The notes: generated by a model from the letters alone, not told the origin. DNA of 64,000 bases from Chryseobacterium sp. ZHDP1 (GCF_018603435.1 NZ_CP075682.1:310001-374000); one strand, 5' to 3'; shown: positions 36,514 through 44,896, counted from the stretch's first letter. Numbers and translations: made by a program.

Positions 36514-36729
36514 ATGATTTCTTACTACGATTTTAAAAATTTGCCAAATCAGGCACAGTGCAGTTTCGTGATGAATGAAGGACGTGTCATGAGCGAAAGA
36601 ACAGTAAATTCTGTAAAATACGTACTTTATGAAGTCTCTTATTTTACGGTCGAAGTTATTTGCAATACAGTTAATAATAAAACGGAAGTCATTAATGTTT
36701 TTCAGAACAAAGGAGCTTACGCAATATAA
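36514..36729 (+). CDS. Small hypothetical protein, probably sigma-54 controlled
   Basis: A 71-residue soluble protein (starts MISYYDFKNLPNQAQ, ends FQNKGAYAI), rich in beta-forming residues (VKYVLYEVSYFTVEVICN). No signal or membrane segment and no family recognised. It is divergent from the NtrC-type activator, has a sigma-54-like promoter at a proper distance and a strong terminator directly after it, so it is a monocistronic gene. It may be a target or modulator of the neighbouring signalling module. Confidence 0.6.
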   Translation: MISYYDFKNLPNQAQCSFVMNEGRVMSERTVNSVKYVLYEVSYFTVEVICNTVNNKTEVINVFQNKGAYAI

Positions 36730-36757
36730 ACATACTTAAAGCGACATATAATTTATT

Positions 36758-36790
36758 AAAACAGATCTTTTTAAGGTCTGTTTTTTGTTT
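36758..36790 (+). terminator. Rho-independent terminator
   Basis: AAAACAGATC at 36758-36767 pairs with GGTCTGTTTT at 36775-36784 (one G-T wobble) and is followed by TTGTTTT. It ends the small gene at 36514-36729. Confidence 0.8.
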
Positions 36791-36810
36791 TAAAACTGGT
36801 TGATGAAAAA

Positions 36811-36880
36811 TAAAAAATCCTCAGAGAGAATCTGAGGATAAAAACTAATAACCATGAAAACTCAAATTAAACATGAGTAT
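36811..36880 (-). ncRNA. Probable small RNA, copy 1 (conserved 42-base block plus terminator)
   Basis: Positions 36836-36877 are identical over about 42 bases to 44849-44890. Read on the minus strand, the block runs into a hairpin (ATCCTCAGA at 36831-36839 complement, loop, TCTGAGGAT) followed by TTTTTTATTTTTC, a good terminator. In the second copy the hairpin sequence is different but the shape is the same, which argues for a transcribed minus-strand RNA rather than a chance repeat. I see no clear TAnnTTTG box upstream of this copy, so it may be weakly expressed or processed from a longer transcript. Alternatively the plus strand encodes MKTQIKHE as a short leader peptide. Confidence 0.5.
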
Positions 36881-37055
36881 TAGAGAATATTAAAATATTG
36901 TGCCAAGAAAATAGAGCGGCTACATTATTTAAGATTAATTAAGAATATTAACGAAAATTTATATTATTAAATATTAGTTTAAAACAAGATTGACTTTAAA
37001 GTGGAAATTGGAATTCCAGTTAAAATTATTCACAAGATTTAAATTTAACTTGAAA

Positions 37056-37103
37056 ATTATGCTCGTTATGGCATAATAATAGGTTGATTATGGATAATTA
37101 ACC
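37056..37103. promoter_or_regulatory. Two inverted repeats before the SDR gene
   Basis: ATTATGC (37056-37062) and GCATAAT (37071-37077) form one inverted repeat; GGTTGATTAT (37082-37091) and ATAATTAACC (37094-37103) form a second, 16 bases before the ATG at 37119. They are candidates for operators controlling the dehydrogenase gene. Confidence 0.35.
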
Positions 37104-37118
37104 AAAAACCATCACAAA

Positions 37119-38117
37119 ATGAATTCTAATAATGAACAAAAAAATCTCAGAGGAAAAACCGTAGTAATTACCGGAGGAAGCAGTGGGGTAGGAAGAGCGG
37201 CTGCGGAAGCATTTGCTTTGGAAGGCTGCAATATTGTAGTTGCGGCAAGAGGTAAGGAAGCTCTGGACGAAACAGTTGCTCTGTGCAGGGATTTAGGCGT
37301 TTCGGCGATGGCTGTTCCAACGGATGTTTCTATTGCGGGCGATGTTCAGAATTTAGCCAATAAAGCATTGCAGTTCAACGGCAGAATAGATATTTGGGTA
37401 AACAATGCAGGGGTAATGTCGAGCGGAAAATTCGAAGAAATCCCAATGGATATCAACGAACAGGTGATTAAGACTAATCTTTTTGGCTATATGCATGGTG
37501 CGTACAGTGCTTTGCCTGTCTTTAAAAAGCAGGAAGAAGGAATTTTAATTAATAATGTTTCTATCGGCGGTTTTATGCCTGCTCCGTACAGTGCGGTTTA
37601 TTCGTCCACAAAATTTGGCATTCGTGGACTGATGGAATGTCTTCACGGCGAAATTTCAGATTTTCCGCAGATCCATATCTGTAATATTTATCCGCAGATC
37701 CAGCGTTCAACGGGAAATATGCATTCTGCAAAATATTCAGGGCTGGATTTTAAAATTCCTCCTTTTGCAGCAGATCCGAGAGATACGGCTGCTAAAATGG
37801 TAGAATTAGCTAAAAATCCTAAAAAAGATTTGTTTCCGGATTTTACGTCTATGGTCCTTAAAAATGTGTACGGATTATTTCCAAAGCATGTAATTAACAG
37901 TGCTTCAGCAGTTATGAGGCTTATGATGAAGGTGAAAAATGCTCCTTCAGATTCTGGTAATATTTTAGAACCATCTTCGGAACCTCACCGGATTTACGGA
38001 GAAACAATGCTTCCGGTTCCTTCCAGAAAGACAAAAATAGCACTTTTAGCGGGATTGGGATTAGGGCTGGCTTATATGTTTGTGAAAATAAAATCCGGCT
38101 CTTCTGATAATGCTTAA
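37119..38117 (+). CDS. Short-chain dehydrogenase/reductase with C-terminal membrane anchor
   Basis: A 332-residue SDR. The NAD(P)-binding TGGSSGVG is at about residues 18-25, NNAG near 93, the catalytic serine in NNVSIGG near 147 and YSSTK (Tyr/Lys) near 161-165. The C-terminus adds about 80 residues beyond the usual 250-residue core and ends with one hydrophobic segment (IALLAGLGLGLAYMFV), so it is likely tethered to the inner membrane. Substrate unknown. It is monocistronic, with inverted repeats before the start. Confidence 0.88.
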   Translation: MNSNNEQKNLRGKTVVITGGSSGVGRAAAEAFALEGCNIVVAARGKEALDETVALCRDLGVSAMAVPTDVSIAGDVQNLANKALQFNGRIDIWVNNAGVMSSGKFEEIPMDINEQVIKTNLFGYMHGAYSALPVFKKQEEGILINNVSIGGFMPAPYSAVYSSTKFGIRGLMECLHGEISDFPQIHICNIYPQIQRSTGNMHSAKYSGLDFKIPPFAADPRDTAAKMVELAKNPKKDLFPDFTSMVLKNVYGLFPKHVINSASAVMRLMMKVKNAPSDSGNILEPSSEPHRIYGETMLPVPSRKTKIALLAGLGLGLAYMFVKIKSGSSDNA

Positions 38118-38127
38118 TAAATGCAAT

Positions 38128-38172
38128 GCTAAGTCTGTTTAAACTTTTATTTAACCGCAAAAGGTACTGTGT
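38128..38172. repeat. Left remnant of an interrupted palindromic element
   Basis: CTGTTTAAACTTTTATTTAA then CCGCAAAAGG matches, in inverted form, the sequence ending the element at 39640-39690 and both ends of the intact copy at 63264-63462. The IS110 copy begins just after it, so the older element appears split. Confidence 0.55.
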
Positions 38173-39495
38173 TAATATGCAAATTATTTTTTAAATTTGT
38201 ATAAACTATTTTTTGGGAAAGCTATTGTTTATCCCGTTCAGACAGGCGAAACCCTGTCTGTATTTTTATTTTCTTCATAATTGATATTGAATTCTTCCTC
38301 TTTTTTCCAGAGAACGTAGATTAAACACAATAACTTTCTCGCTACGGCTGTTACCGCTATCTTTTTTGCAGGTTTCCGTTCCGTTAAATTTCTGTAAAAA
38401 GATTTCATCGAGGGATTAAATCTACTGGCACACAATGCCGGCATATAGAGCGCATACCGAATAAAGCTATTTCCTTTTTTCGAAATTCTTGTTTTTCCCT
38501 CTCTGCTGCCAGACTGGTTCTGCTGTATATCAAGACCCGCATAGCTGGTAAGCTGTTTGCAATTGGAGATTAAGGCAAATGCATTTGTTTCAGCCACAAC
38601 GCAAACAACTGTTATAAAACTCACTCCCGGGATCGTGCATACCCGCTGTATTTTATCATAAAAGAGCGGTCTGTCATCACCAAAGTTCTTATTTTTGCCT
38701 CTATCTCCAGTGCCTGAGTTTCGAGCAATACAATCTGTCTTTTTAATCTTTGTTCTGTACTTTCAGGGCATTGATAACTGTAAAACCTTGCATGAAGCTG
38801 GTTTTTGACCTGATTTATTTTATATTTTATCTCACGATACTCTCTGCTTAAGAACTTAAGCTCCCGCATGATTCCGGATGGTTTTTGCCAAAATCTAAGT
38901 CTTCTTTCCAAGCCCAGCCTACATAAAACTTCAGCATCTACCTTATCCGTTTTCGTCTTTATGTTCAAACTTTTGACATAGTGTTTTACCATATTGGGCA
39001 ATAAAACCGATGCTTTACAGTCGTTTTCTGTGAGATAATAAATCAGATTTTCATAATAAACTCCTGTAGCCTCCATTACATACATCAAATTTTCTGTAAC
39101 CTGAAGATCTGAAACCCAATGCTGCAGTGCCTTAAAACCGGTTTCATTATTCGAAAACCTTTTGTTATTTTGCAGCTTATGATTCTGGTCAGAATCTATA
39201 CATCCGATACAGCAATCAAGATGATCCTTGGATATGTCAATGCCAACACACTGTTTTTTCATCATATTATTTTTTATAAAGCCACAGTTCCCGATCATCT
39301 TTTCTCGTAATTATCCGGGATATTTATTCATTCCCTAAGTACTGTTCAGATTTTGAAGAAACTTAGAGACAGAGAATCTTTCTTTTCACGGTATATTAAA
39401 ATCAAATCAACTACCTGTCACAAAATATTTCTTCTGTCCCTTAGCTTTTTGGTTATCCTATATAAACGTAAAGTTTTGATATGCAAACATACGAG
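38173..39495 (-). mobile_element. IS110-family insertion sequence (inactive)
   Basis: The element holds the frameshifted IS110 transposase and about 190 bases upstream of its start. ATATGCAAA occurs at 38175-38183 and 39479-39487 in the same orientation and probably marks the subterminal ends; IS110 elements lack long inverted repeats. The roughly 1.3-kb length is normal. The non-coding stretch 39300-39480 before the transposase is where IS110 members carry their bridge RNA. Ends are estimated from the flanking repeat, not from a target duplication. Confidence 0.7.
38238..39298 (-). pseudogene. IS110 transposase, frameshifted
   Basis: The N-terminal 225-residue frame carries the DEDD-type catalytic residues of IS110 recombinases: GIDISKDHLD, VMEATGVY and KTDKVDA. 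The C-terminal 128-residue frame carries the transposase_20 part with SYAGLDIQQNQSGS and RISKKGNSFIRYALY, the serine-containing motif. Reading the minus strand in the second frame before its ATG gives DRPLFYDKIQRVCTIPGV, the expected junction, so a one-base loss near 38675 (GTG-ATGAC) broke the gene. The likely true start is the ATG giving MKKQCVGIDIS, about 12 codons inside the open frame. Confidence 0.85.
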
Positions 39496-39499
39496 TACA

Positions 39500-39692
39500 A
39501 AAGATGAACTAAACGTTTATTTAAAGCTGATTATTATAAATGAAAAAGCTCACAATAGTTTTTAAAAATCTTTGATTTTTATTCTTTTGAATGCTTTGAT
39601 TATTCTGGAAATTCGCTTTAACATTATCTTTTGTCCCTTTTGCGGTTAATTCTGAAATTAGTTTAAAGTTTGCTATAAAAATACCACCTTCA
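39500..39692. repeat. Right part of the interrupted palindromic element
   Basis: The stretch ends with CCCTTTTGCGGTTAATTCTG followed by AATTAGTTTAAAG, the inverted counterpart of the left remnant at 38128. It resembles the right half of the intact copy near 63345-63462, including the GATTTTT and TTTTG tracts. No gene is visible here; the remaining bases up to 39956 show nothing I recognise. Confidence 0.5.
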
Positions 39693-39956
39693 GATTCTTA
39701 ATTTGAAGGTTTTTTTATTGACGTTTCTGATAAAACAATTTATTCTTGAAATTTCATGACTGCGGTCATAAATCAATAGTTTGTTGAAATTGTAAATTTG
39801 AGATAGATGATCTCTCAGATTGATTTATAAATGCAAATTTGTAGTCCGTTGTCAATTCAAAAATGATAATTTTTAGTTGATGATCACATATTATATGCTG
39901 CAATAATCTGAGAAAACAAGGGTTAATTGTTTCGGATTTTAATTAAACAATAAATT

Positions 39957-41480
39957 ATGAACAGAGACGGAGCTAGGAAAAGCATTTGGCAGGAAGAAAT
40001 TAAAAGTTTCTCTTCCGATCCGGATTTTGAAACGGTATATGATGTAGTAATTGTCGGAGGCGGTATTACCGGAGTTTCAACAGCGCTGAAACTTCAGCAG
40101 GAAGGAAAAAAATGCATCATTCTTGAGGCATCAAATATAGGTTTCGGAACAACGGGAGGAACAACGGCACATCTTAATGATTTTTTTGATACCACTTTTT
40201 CGCAGGCTGTCAAGGATTTTGGTCTCGACAATGCAAAAATATTTGCAAAAGCAGGGCAGGATGCGATTCAACTGATAAAAAATAATATTCAACAGTTTAA
40301 TATAGACTGTGATTTTGAACATAAATCGGCTTACCTTTTTGCGCTCGACGAAAAGCAGGATAAGCAGTTGAAAGATATTGTGGAAGGAGCTTTAAAAGTA
40401 AATCACACGATGCATTTTACCAGAGAAATTCCCTTTCCTATTCCTTTTGTAAATGCGGTACTTATTCCAAATCAGGCTCAGTTTCATCCGGTAAAATATA
40501 TAAAGGCGCTGTGTGAAGCTTTTTTAAATCTGGGAGGTGAAATTTTAGAAGACTGTCTCTGTGAAAATCATGAAGAACAGGAAGATTTCATTATCGTAAC
40601 GACCTCAAAAGAAAAGATCAGAGCCAGAAATCTTGTTTATGCAACGCACATTCCTCCCGGTAAAAATGTGCTGAGTTTCGTAAATGCACCTTACAGAAGC
40701 TATGCAATGGCGTTCAGCTTAAAAAATAAAAACTATCCGGCGGAACTGGGGTATGATCTTGTAGATCCTTATCATTATTACAGAACTCAGACAATTGGCG
40801 GTGAGACACTTTTGATTGCTGGAGGAGAAGATCATAAAACCGGACATGCGGAAGATACAGGAGAATGTTTTTCAAAACTTGAAAATTACGTTCGTAAATA
40901 TTTTGAAGTTGATCTTGTTTATTTTAGCTGGTCAAGTCAGTATTATGAACCGATAGATGGCTTTCCTTACATCGGAAAAAGTCCGGGAAGTAACGGGAGC
41001 GTCTTCGTTGCAACGGGATTCAGAGGAAACGGTATGATTTTCGGAACGCTGTCCTCACAAATTATAACCGATCTCATCCTCAGACGCGAAAATAAATATG
41101 CAGATCTTTTTAACCCTTCAAGAATTAAACCGGTTGCGGGAATGGCAGATTTTATAAAAGAAACTGCTGCCGCTGCATTCGATTTTATCAAAGATAAGCT
41201 TCTCAAGGAAAAGATTGAGTCTTTGGGAGAAATTACCGAAGGTGAAGCTAAAGTAGTAAAGTATGAGGGGAATTCTTACGCGCTCTACAAAGAATCGAAT
41301 GGAAAAGTACATCTGTTAAAAAGCAGCTGCACTCATGCACATTGCGATGTACGGTGGAACAGTGCGGAGTTGAGTTGGGATTGTCCTTGTCATGGCTCCA
41401 GATTTAATGTGAATGGTAAAATATTAACAGCACCTGCCGTAAAAGGACTTCAAAGGGTTGATTCTGATGAGAATTCTTAA
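39957..41480 (+). CDS. FAD-dependent oxidoreductase with C-terminal Rieske domain
   Basis: A 507-residue protein. The DAO-type FAD fold starts with DVVIVGGGITGVSTALKLQ near residues 30-48, and FVATGFRGNGMIFG near 350 is the second FAD contact. The C-terminal 100 residues form a Rieske domain with ligands CTH (about 458-460) and CPCH (about 478-481) in WDCPCHGSRF. Electrons probably pass from an amine or similar substrate through FAD to the 2Fe-2S cluster. No signal peptide. The DUF6766 gene follows after 11 bases and is likely co-transcribed. Confidence 0.88.
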   Translation: MNRDGARKSIWQEEIKSFSSDPDFETVYDVVIVGGGITGVSTALKLQQEGKKCIILEASNIGFGTTGGTTAHLNDFFDTTFSQAVKDFGLDNAKIFAKAGQDAIQLIKNNIQQFNIDCDFEHKSAYLFALDEKQDKQLKDIVEGALKVNHTMHFTREIPFPIPFVNAVLIPNQAQFHPVKYIKALCEAFLNLGGEILEDCLCENHEEQEDFIIVTTSKEKIRARNLVYATHIPPGKNVLSFVNAPYRSYAMAFSLKNKNYPAELGYDLVDPYHYYRTQTIGGETLLIAGGEDHKTGHAEDTGECFSKLENYVRKYFEVDLVYFSWSSQYYEPIDGFPYIGKSPGSNGSVFVATGFRGNGMIFGTLSSQIITDLILRRENKYADLFNPSRIKPVAGMADFIKETAAAAFDFIKDKLLKEKIESLGEITEGEAKVVKYEGNSYALYKESNGKVHLLKSSCTHAHCDVRWNSAELSWDCPCHGSRFNVNGKILTAPAVKGLQRVDSDENS

Positions 41481-41491
41481 ATTTTTCTGAA

Positions 41492-42148
41492 ATGTCTAAA
41501 AGAAATTTTTTTTACCGGAACAGTTTAAGTATTGTCCTGCTTATTTTTATGATAATCTGTTTGTTGGGTCAGTTTCTTACAGGCTGGAAAACAGAAAATA
41601 AGGAACTCGCCGAAAATGGGAAATCTCTTTTGTCAATAGCAGAGTACATCCACAGCGGACATTTTATTCAGGCAACATTTGAAAATTGGGAAAGCGAATT
41701 TCTGCAAATGATGCTGTATGTAATTCTTACCGTCTCTTTAAGGCAGAAAGGATCCAGCGAATCTAAATCCTTAGATGAAAAAGAGGAGGTTGACAGAGAG
41801 CCTAAAGTGCATCCGAAAGCTCCATGGGCAGTAAAAAAAGGCGGAATCTGGCTTCAATTGTATAAGCATTCCTTATCGACGGCATTTGCGGTTTTGTTTT
41901 TGGCGAGTTTCCTGATGCATTTTTATGGAAGTCTGAAAGATTATAATGAAGAACAGATTATGAAAAATAAAGAGACAGCAACAGCGTTACAGTATATTGT
42001 GGATTCCAGATTCTGGTTTGAATCTTTTCAAAACTGGCAAAGCGAATTTCTTGCGGTATTTTCACTGGTCGTTCTCTCCATCTGGCTCCGTGAAAAAGGC
42101 TCCCCTGAATCTAAACCCGTAGATGCCGCGCATGATGAGAACGCCTGA
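41492..42148 (+). CDS. DUF6766 family membrane protein
   Basis: A 218-residue protein with four hydrophobic segments arranged as two similar halves. HFIQATFENWESEFLQ...LRQKGSSESK in the first half corresponds to RFWFESFQNWQSEFLA...LREKGSPESK in the second, so the protein arose by internal duplication. This composition matches DUF6766. Function unknown. It lies 11 bases after the FAD/Rieske gene and before a strong bidirectional terminator. Confidence 0.75.
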   Translation: MSKRNFFYRNSLSIVLLIFMIICLLGQFLTGWKTENKELAENGKSLLSIAEYIHSGHFIQATFENWESEFLQMMLYVILTVSLRQKGSSESKSLDEKEEVDREPKVHPKAPWAVKKGGIWLQLYKHSLSTAFAVLFLASFLMHFYGSLKDYNEEQIMKNKETATALQYIVDSRFWFESFQNWQSEFLAVFSLVVLSIWLREKGSPESKPVDAAHDENA

Positions 42149-42165
42149 ATTTTCAGATGGGATAA

Positions 42166-42205
42166 TAAAAAAATCCTTCAAAATTTACTTTGAAGGATTT
42201 TTTTT
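42166..42205. terminator. Bidirectional terminator
   Basis: AAAATCCTTCAAA and TTTGAAGGATTTT form a perfect stem around ATTTAC with A-run before and T-run after. It separates the DUF6766 gene from the tRNA gene on the opposite strand and serves both. Confidence 0.85.
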
Positions 42206-42206
42206 G

Positions 42207-42291
42207 CGGAGAGTGAGGGATTCGAACCCCCGGACCTGTTACAGTCAACAGTTTTCAAGACTGCCGCAATCGACCACTCTGCCAACTCTCC
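42207..42291 (-). tRNA. tRNA-Ser (anticodon UGA)
   Basis: The minus strand folds as a class II tRNA: acceptor GGAGAGT with ACTCTCC, discriminator G, D arm GCAGAGTGGTCGATTGC, anticodon stem GCAGT/ACTGT with loop CTTGAAA (anticodon TGA), a long variable arm and the T arm GGGGGTTCGAATCCC. The long variable arm and anticodon identify serine. CCA is not encoded. Confidence 0.95.
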
Positions 42292-42325
42292 AGAAACACC
42301 GATTGTATCGTTGTTTTCAGTGGTG

Positions 42326-42357
42326 CAAATATAGAAAGATTTTTTTATTCCCACAAA
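42326..42357 (-). promoter_or_regulatory. Bacteroidota-type promoter of tRNA-Ser
   Basis: On the minus strand TTTG (42354-42357) is followed after exactly 20 bases by TATATTTG (42326-42333). This matches the -33/-7 consensus TTTG-N19-21-TAnnTTTG. Transcription should begin about 30 bases before the mature tRNA 5' end. Confidence 0.85.
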
Positions 42358-42416
42358 ATAAATTTTCAGGTTTTGCTGAGAAATATTAAAAGCTACTTAA
42401 TATCAGTAAGATAATT

Positions 42417-42478
42417 TTAAAAAAAATTAAGGCAGCCATTTCTCCGTGATTTAAAAAAAGAAAAGCTGCCTTAATAAA
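42417..42478 (-). terminator. Terminator of the secreted-protein gene
   Basis: ATTAAGGCAGC at 42426-42436 and GCTGCCTTAAT at 42465-42475 form an 11-base stem with a long loop; on the minus strand it is followed by TTTTTTTTAAAA. Confidence 0.7.
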
Positions 42479-42533
42479 CTAATTGTACGTAAAATTTTAA
42501 TTCCGATATAAGTACGGAAATGTATAGAATCTC

Positions 42534-43130
42534 TTATTTTAAAGTGATTGTTCTGTTGAATGTATTGCCGTTTTCTTCAATACTGATGATGTATTGGTCT
42601 GCAGTTTTAGGATCAAAATTAAAAGTCATATTCAGTTCGTTGGCATTTCCTTCTTTCACGGAAGAATAATACGTATTTCCCGAATAATCGGTTACGGAAA
42701 TATTTACCTTGTTTTTCAGATTGGCAATATGCAGATTAACAATATTTCCGGAAATGCTGTATTCCGGTTTACTGATAACCGCGAAAGGAGTCTTTTCAAT
42801 AGTTACCGTATGATCATCACTGATTTTAATCTTATATTTTTCGATCTTTTGTTCAGATTCCGCTATAAGATAATAGGTTCCCTCTGTCAAATCTTCAAGA
42901 TTGTAGGTTTTAATAACGGAATCCTCTTTCTCAAGCCTCTCCGAAAAAACCTCCCCGTAAGAATCATTATATATAATCAGCGATAGATTTTTAGCATTGC
43001 TCAATTCAAAACTTAAAGTTTTGGATGTTGTCGTTCCAAAAGAAAGAGAAAAATCTCTGTCTTTAGCCATTGCTTCTGTAGAAACAAAAAGAAATCCTGC
43101 AAAGAAAACGGACTGTAATAATTTTTTCAT
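42534..43130 (-). CDS. Secreted protein with Ig-like beta-sandwich
   Basis: A 198-residue exported protein: signal peptide about 1-22 (ending AMA), then two beta-rich repeats. LSFELSNAKNLSLIIYNDSYGEVFSE and VNLHIANLKNKVNISVTDYSGNTYYS have the same layout as Por-secretion/DUF3244-like sandwich domains. It ends FNRTITLK, similar in style to but not a full T9SS sorting domain. Upstream at 43166-43173 the complement TACATTTG fits a -7 box, with no good -33 element. Function unknown; an envelope role is likely. Confidence 0.65.
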   Translation of the reverse strand: MKKLLQSVFFAGFLFVSTEAMAKDRDFSLSFGTTTSKTLSFELSNAKNLSLIIYNDSYGEVFSERLEKEDSVIKTYNLEDLTEGTYYLIAESEQKIEKYKIKISDDHTVTIEKTPFAVISKPEYSISGNIVNLHIANLKNKVNISVTDYSGNTYYSSVKEGNANELNMTFNFDPKTADQYIISIEENGNTFNRTITLK

Positions 43131-43260
43131 AATGATAAGGGTTTTATTATCAGTTATTTATATTGCAAATGTAGACTTCTTTTAAGACAGCTGCTACCAT
43201 ACAATTTTCATATTTATGTTTTATTTTAACCTTTATTTTTATTAATTAATAAATATTTGT

Positions 43261-43268
43261 TAATTTTG
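43261..43268 (+). promoter_or_regulatory. -7 promoter element of AraC gene
   Basis: TAATTTTG fits TAnnTTTG and lies 22 bases before the ATG at 43290. A matching -33 TTG at about 20 bases upstream was not found, so the site is tentative. Confidence 0.4.
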
Positions 43269-43289
43269 TGTATGATTTAACCGTTGGCT

Positions 43290-44162
43290 ATGAAACATTC
43301 GCATCCTGCTTTTGAAGCTGTAAAACCCAATATTGGAAGCAGTTTTACAAGTCTTAAATTCCTTCGTAACGAAAATATAAAATCTCATGTCTGGCATTAT
43401 CATCCGGAAATAGAGCTGATTTTTGTATGCGGAGGTTCCGGAAAAAGGCAGATTGGAAGTAATATTTCCTATTTTTCAGACGGAGATCTTGTGCTTATGG
43501 GAAGTAATCTGCCGCATTGCGGAATGACGAATGAAAACACCAATAACGATTACGAAATGGTTATTCAGTTTAAACCCGATTTTTTAGGAGAACATTTCTT
43601 CGGACTTCCCGAAATGCAGAGAATTTCTGCTCTCTTGGAAAAATCAAAGGCAGGAATTGTTTTTTCTGAAAATATTAAAAAAGAAATAGGAGAAAAAATC
43701 GTGGAAATGCACGAGTCTTCCTCTTTGGAAAAACTTGTGAAATTTTTGCAGATTCTGGATACTTTGGCTTCAACTTCAGATTACAGAATTCTCAATGCCG
43801 GAAAATATTATCTTCAGACTCAGGTGGAAGATAATGAAAGGATTAATCTTATTTTTAATTATGTAAAAGACCATTTTAAAGAACAGATAACCCTGGAGCA
43901 GGTTGCGGATCTTGCCAATATGAGAGTGCCTTCATTTTGTCGTTACTTTAAAAAAATTACCAATAAGACCTTTACTCAGTTTGTTAACGAATACAGAATT
44001 ACCCATTCACTCAAGCTTCTTGCCGAGCAGCCTTTAAGCATTACTGAGGTTTGCTTTGAATCCGGCTTTAATAATTTCAGTTATTTCAATAAGACTTTCA
44101 AAGAATATACACAGAAAAGTCCCTCTCAATACAGAAAAGAATTTAATTTTCTGATAGATTAA
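43290..44162 (+). CDS. AraC-family transcriptional regulator
   Basis: About 290 residues. An N-terminal cupin-like sensor (VWHYHPEIELIFVCGGSGKRQIGSN, then DLVLMGSNLPHCG) precedes a C-terminal AraC DNA-binding domain with two helix-turn-helix motifs (LEQVADLANMRVPSFCRYFKK and ITEVCFESGFNNFSYFNKTFKEYTQKSPSQYR). The open frame includes TTG GCT before the ATG at 43290; I chose the ATG. The histidines in the cupin suggest binding of a sugar or similar ligand. No target genes are obvious nearby. Confidence 0.88.
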   Translation: MKHSHPAFEAVKPNIGSSFTSLKFLRNENIKSHVWHYHPEIELIFVCGGSGKRQIGSNISYFSDGDLVLMGSNLPHCGMTNENTNNDYEMVIQFKPDFLGEHFFGLPEMQRISALLEKSKAGIVFSENIKKEIGEKIVEMHESSSLEKLVKFLQILDTLASTSDYRILNAGKYYLQTQVEDNERINLIFNYVKDHFKEQITLEQVADLANMRVPSFCRYFKKITNKTFTQFVNEYRITHSLKLLAEQPLSITEVCFESGFNNFSYFNKTFKEYTQKSPSQYRKEFNFLID

Positions 44163-44178
44163 TTTTATCAAAAAAAAG

Positions 44179-44221
44179 AAGTATTTAAGGTAAGTTGTAA
44201 AGCTTACATTCTTAAATACTT
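44179..44221. terminator. Hairpin between convergent genes
   Basis: AAGTATTTAAG (44179-44189) pairs with CTTAAATACTT (44211-44221), with GTAAG/CTTAC as inner stem. It separates the AraC gene from the opposite-strand gene. Confidence 0.65.
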
Positions 44222-44252
44222 GAATAGGAAAGGGTAAAATCGAATATTTCAG

Positions 44253-44684
44253 TTAACGGAATTTTCTGCCCGAACTTCCATAATGATTGGCAGAGCTTAG
44301 TCCGTGAAAATTATTGTAGGTGTGGTAAAGATCCTTAAAATAGATTTCATTATCAGTTTCCTGTTTTTCAGGAACAAAATGATTGGTGGGAATGTTGTAA
44401 ATTTCCTTTTGAGAATATACCCTTTTCTGAATGGCTTTCTTTGCGCAATTACAATTCAGATGATCATTTTTTTCATGTTCAGTAAGATCCATGATGATGA
44501 CTTTTGTATTTTCTAAGTTTCTGTATTTATCAAAAGTTTTCTGATCCAGAGTAAACGCAGGTTCGCCATGATATAAAAAATGGTCGACGATTTCCGGATG
44601 ATAAGTATGTTTGGAATCGAGTGGGGCAGCGGAAGTGTAGCCTTTGCATTCTGTACATTGGGCAACTTGTATCTGTATCGGCAT
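44253..44684 (-). CDS. Hypothetical cysteine-containing protein
   Basis: A 143-residue soluble protein. C10-x2-C13 near the start (AQCTECKGY) and H-x-N-C-N-C near residue 77-82 could bind zinc or iron. The C-terminus is rich in Asn, His and Tyr (HTYNNFHGLSSANHYGS) and probably flexible. No family recognised. It is convergent with the AraC gene and appears monocistronic. Confidence 0.5.
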   Translation of the reverse strand: MPIQIQVAQCTECKGYTSAAPLDSKHTYHPEIVDHFLYHGEPAFTLDQKTFDKYRNLENTKVIIMDLTEHEKNDHLNCNCAKKAIQKRVYSQKEIYNIPTNHFVPEKQETDNEIYFKDLYHTYNNFHGLSSANHYGSSGRKFR

Positions 44685-44823
44685 ATCTATGATTTTAAGT
44701 GTGTCTTACTTATATCACAAGTTGTGCCATCATCTTTACTTTTTTAAACAAATTGATGAGATTTAAGAATAATATTCAGAAAATAAGTGCTTTAAAAAAG
44801 TGAAATATGTTGAATAAAATACA

Positions 44824-44896
44824 TAAAAAAATCCCCGACTTTCGGCGGGGATAAAAACTAATAACCATGAAAACTCAAATTAAACATGAGAAATTC
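44824..44896 (-). ncRNA. Probable small RNA, copy 2
   Basis: The 42-base block 44849-44890 is identical to the one at 36836-36877. On the minus strand a promoter-like TATATTTG (44901-44908) lies just upstream, with TTG 22 bases further up. Transcription from there would give about 70 bases: AATTTCTCATGTTTAATTTG, the conserved block, and a terminator hairpin ATCCCCG/CGGGGAT followed by TTTTTTTATG. The hairpin sequence is unrelated to copy 1, yet structure and T-run are kept. This is the better supported of the two copies. Confidence 0.6.

Noticed and set aside
42123..42389. An 88-codon open frame across the tRNA gene
   Set aside because: It runs antisense through tRNA-Ser and the terminator; a frame over structural RNA is not a gene.
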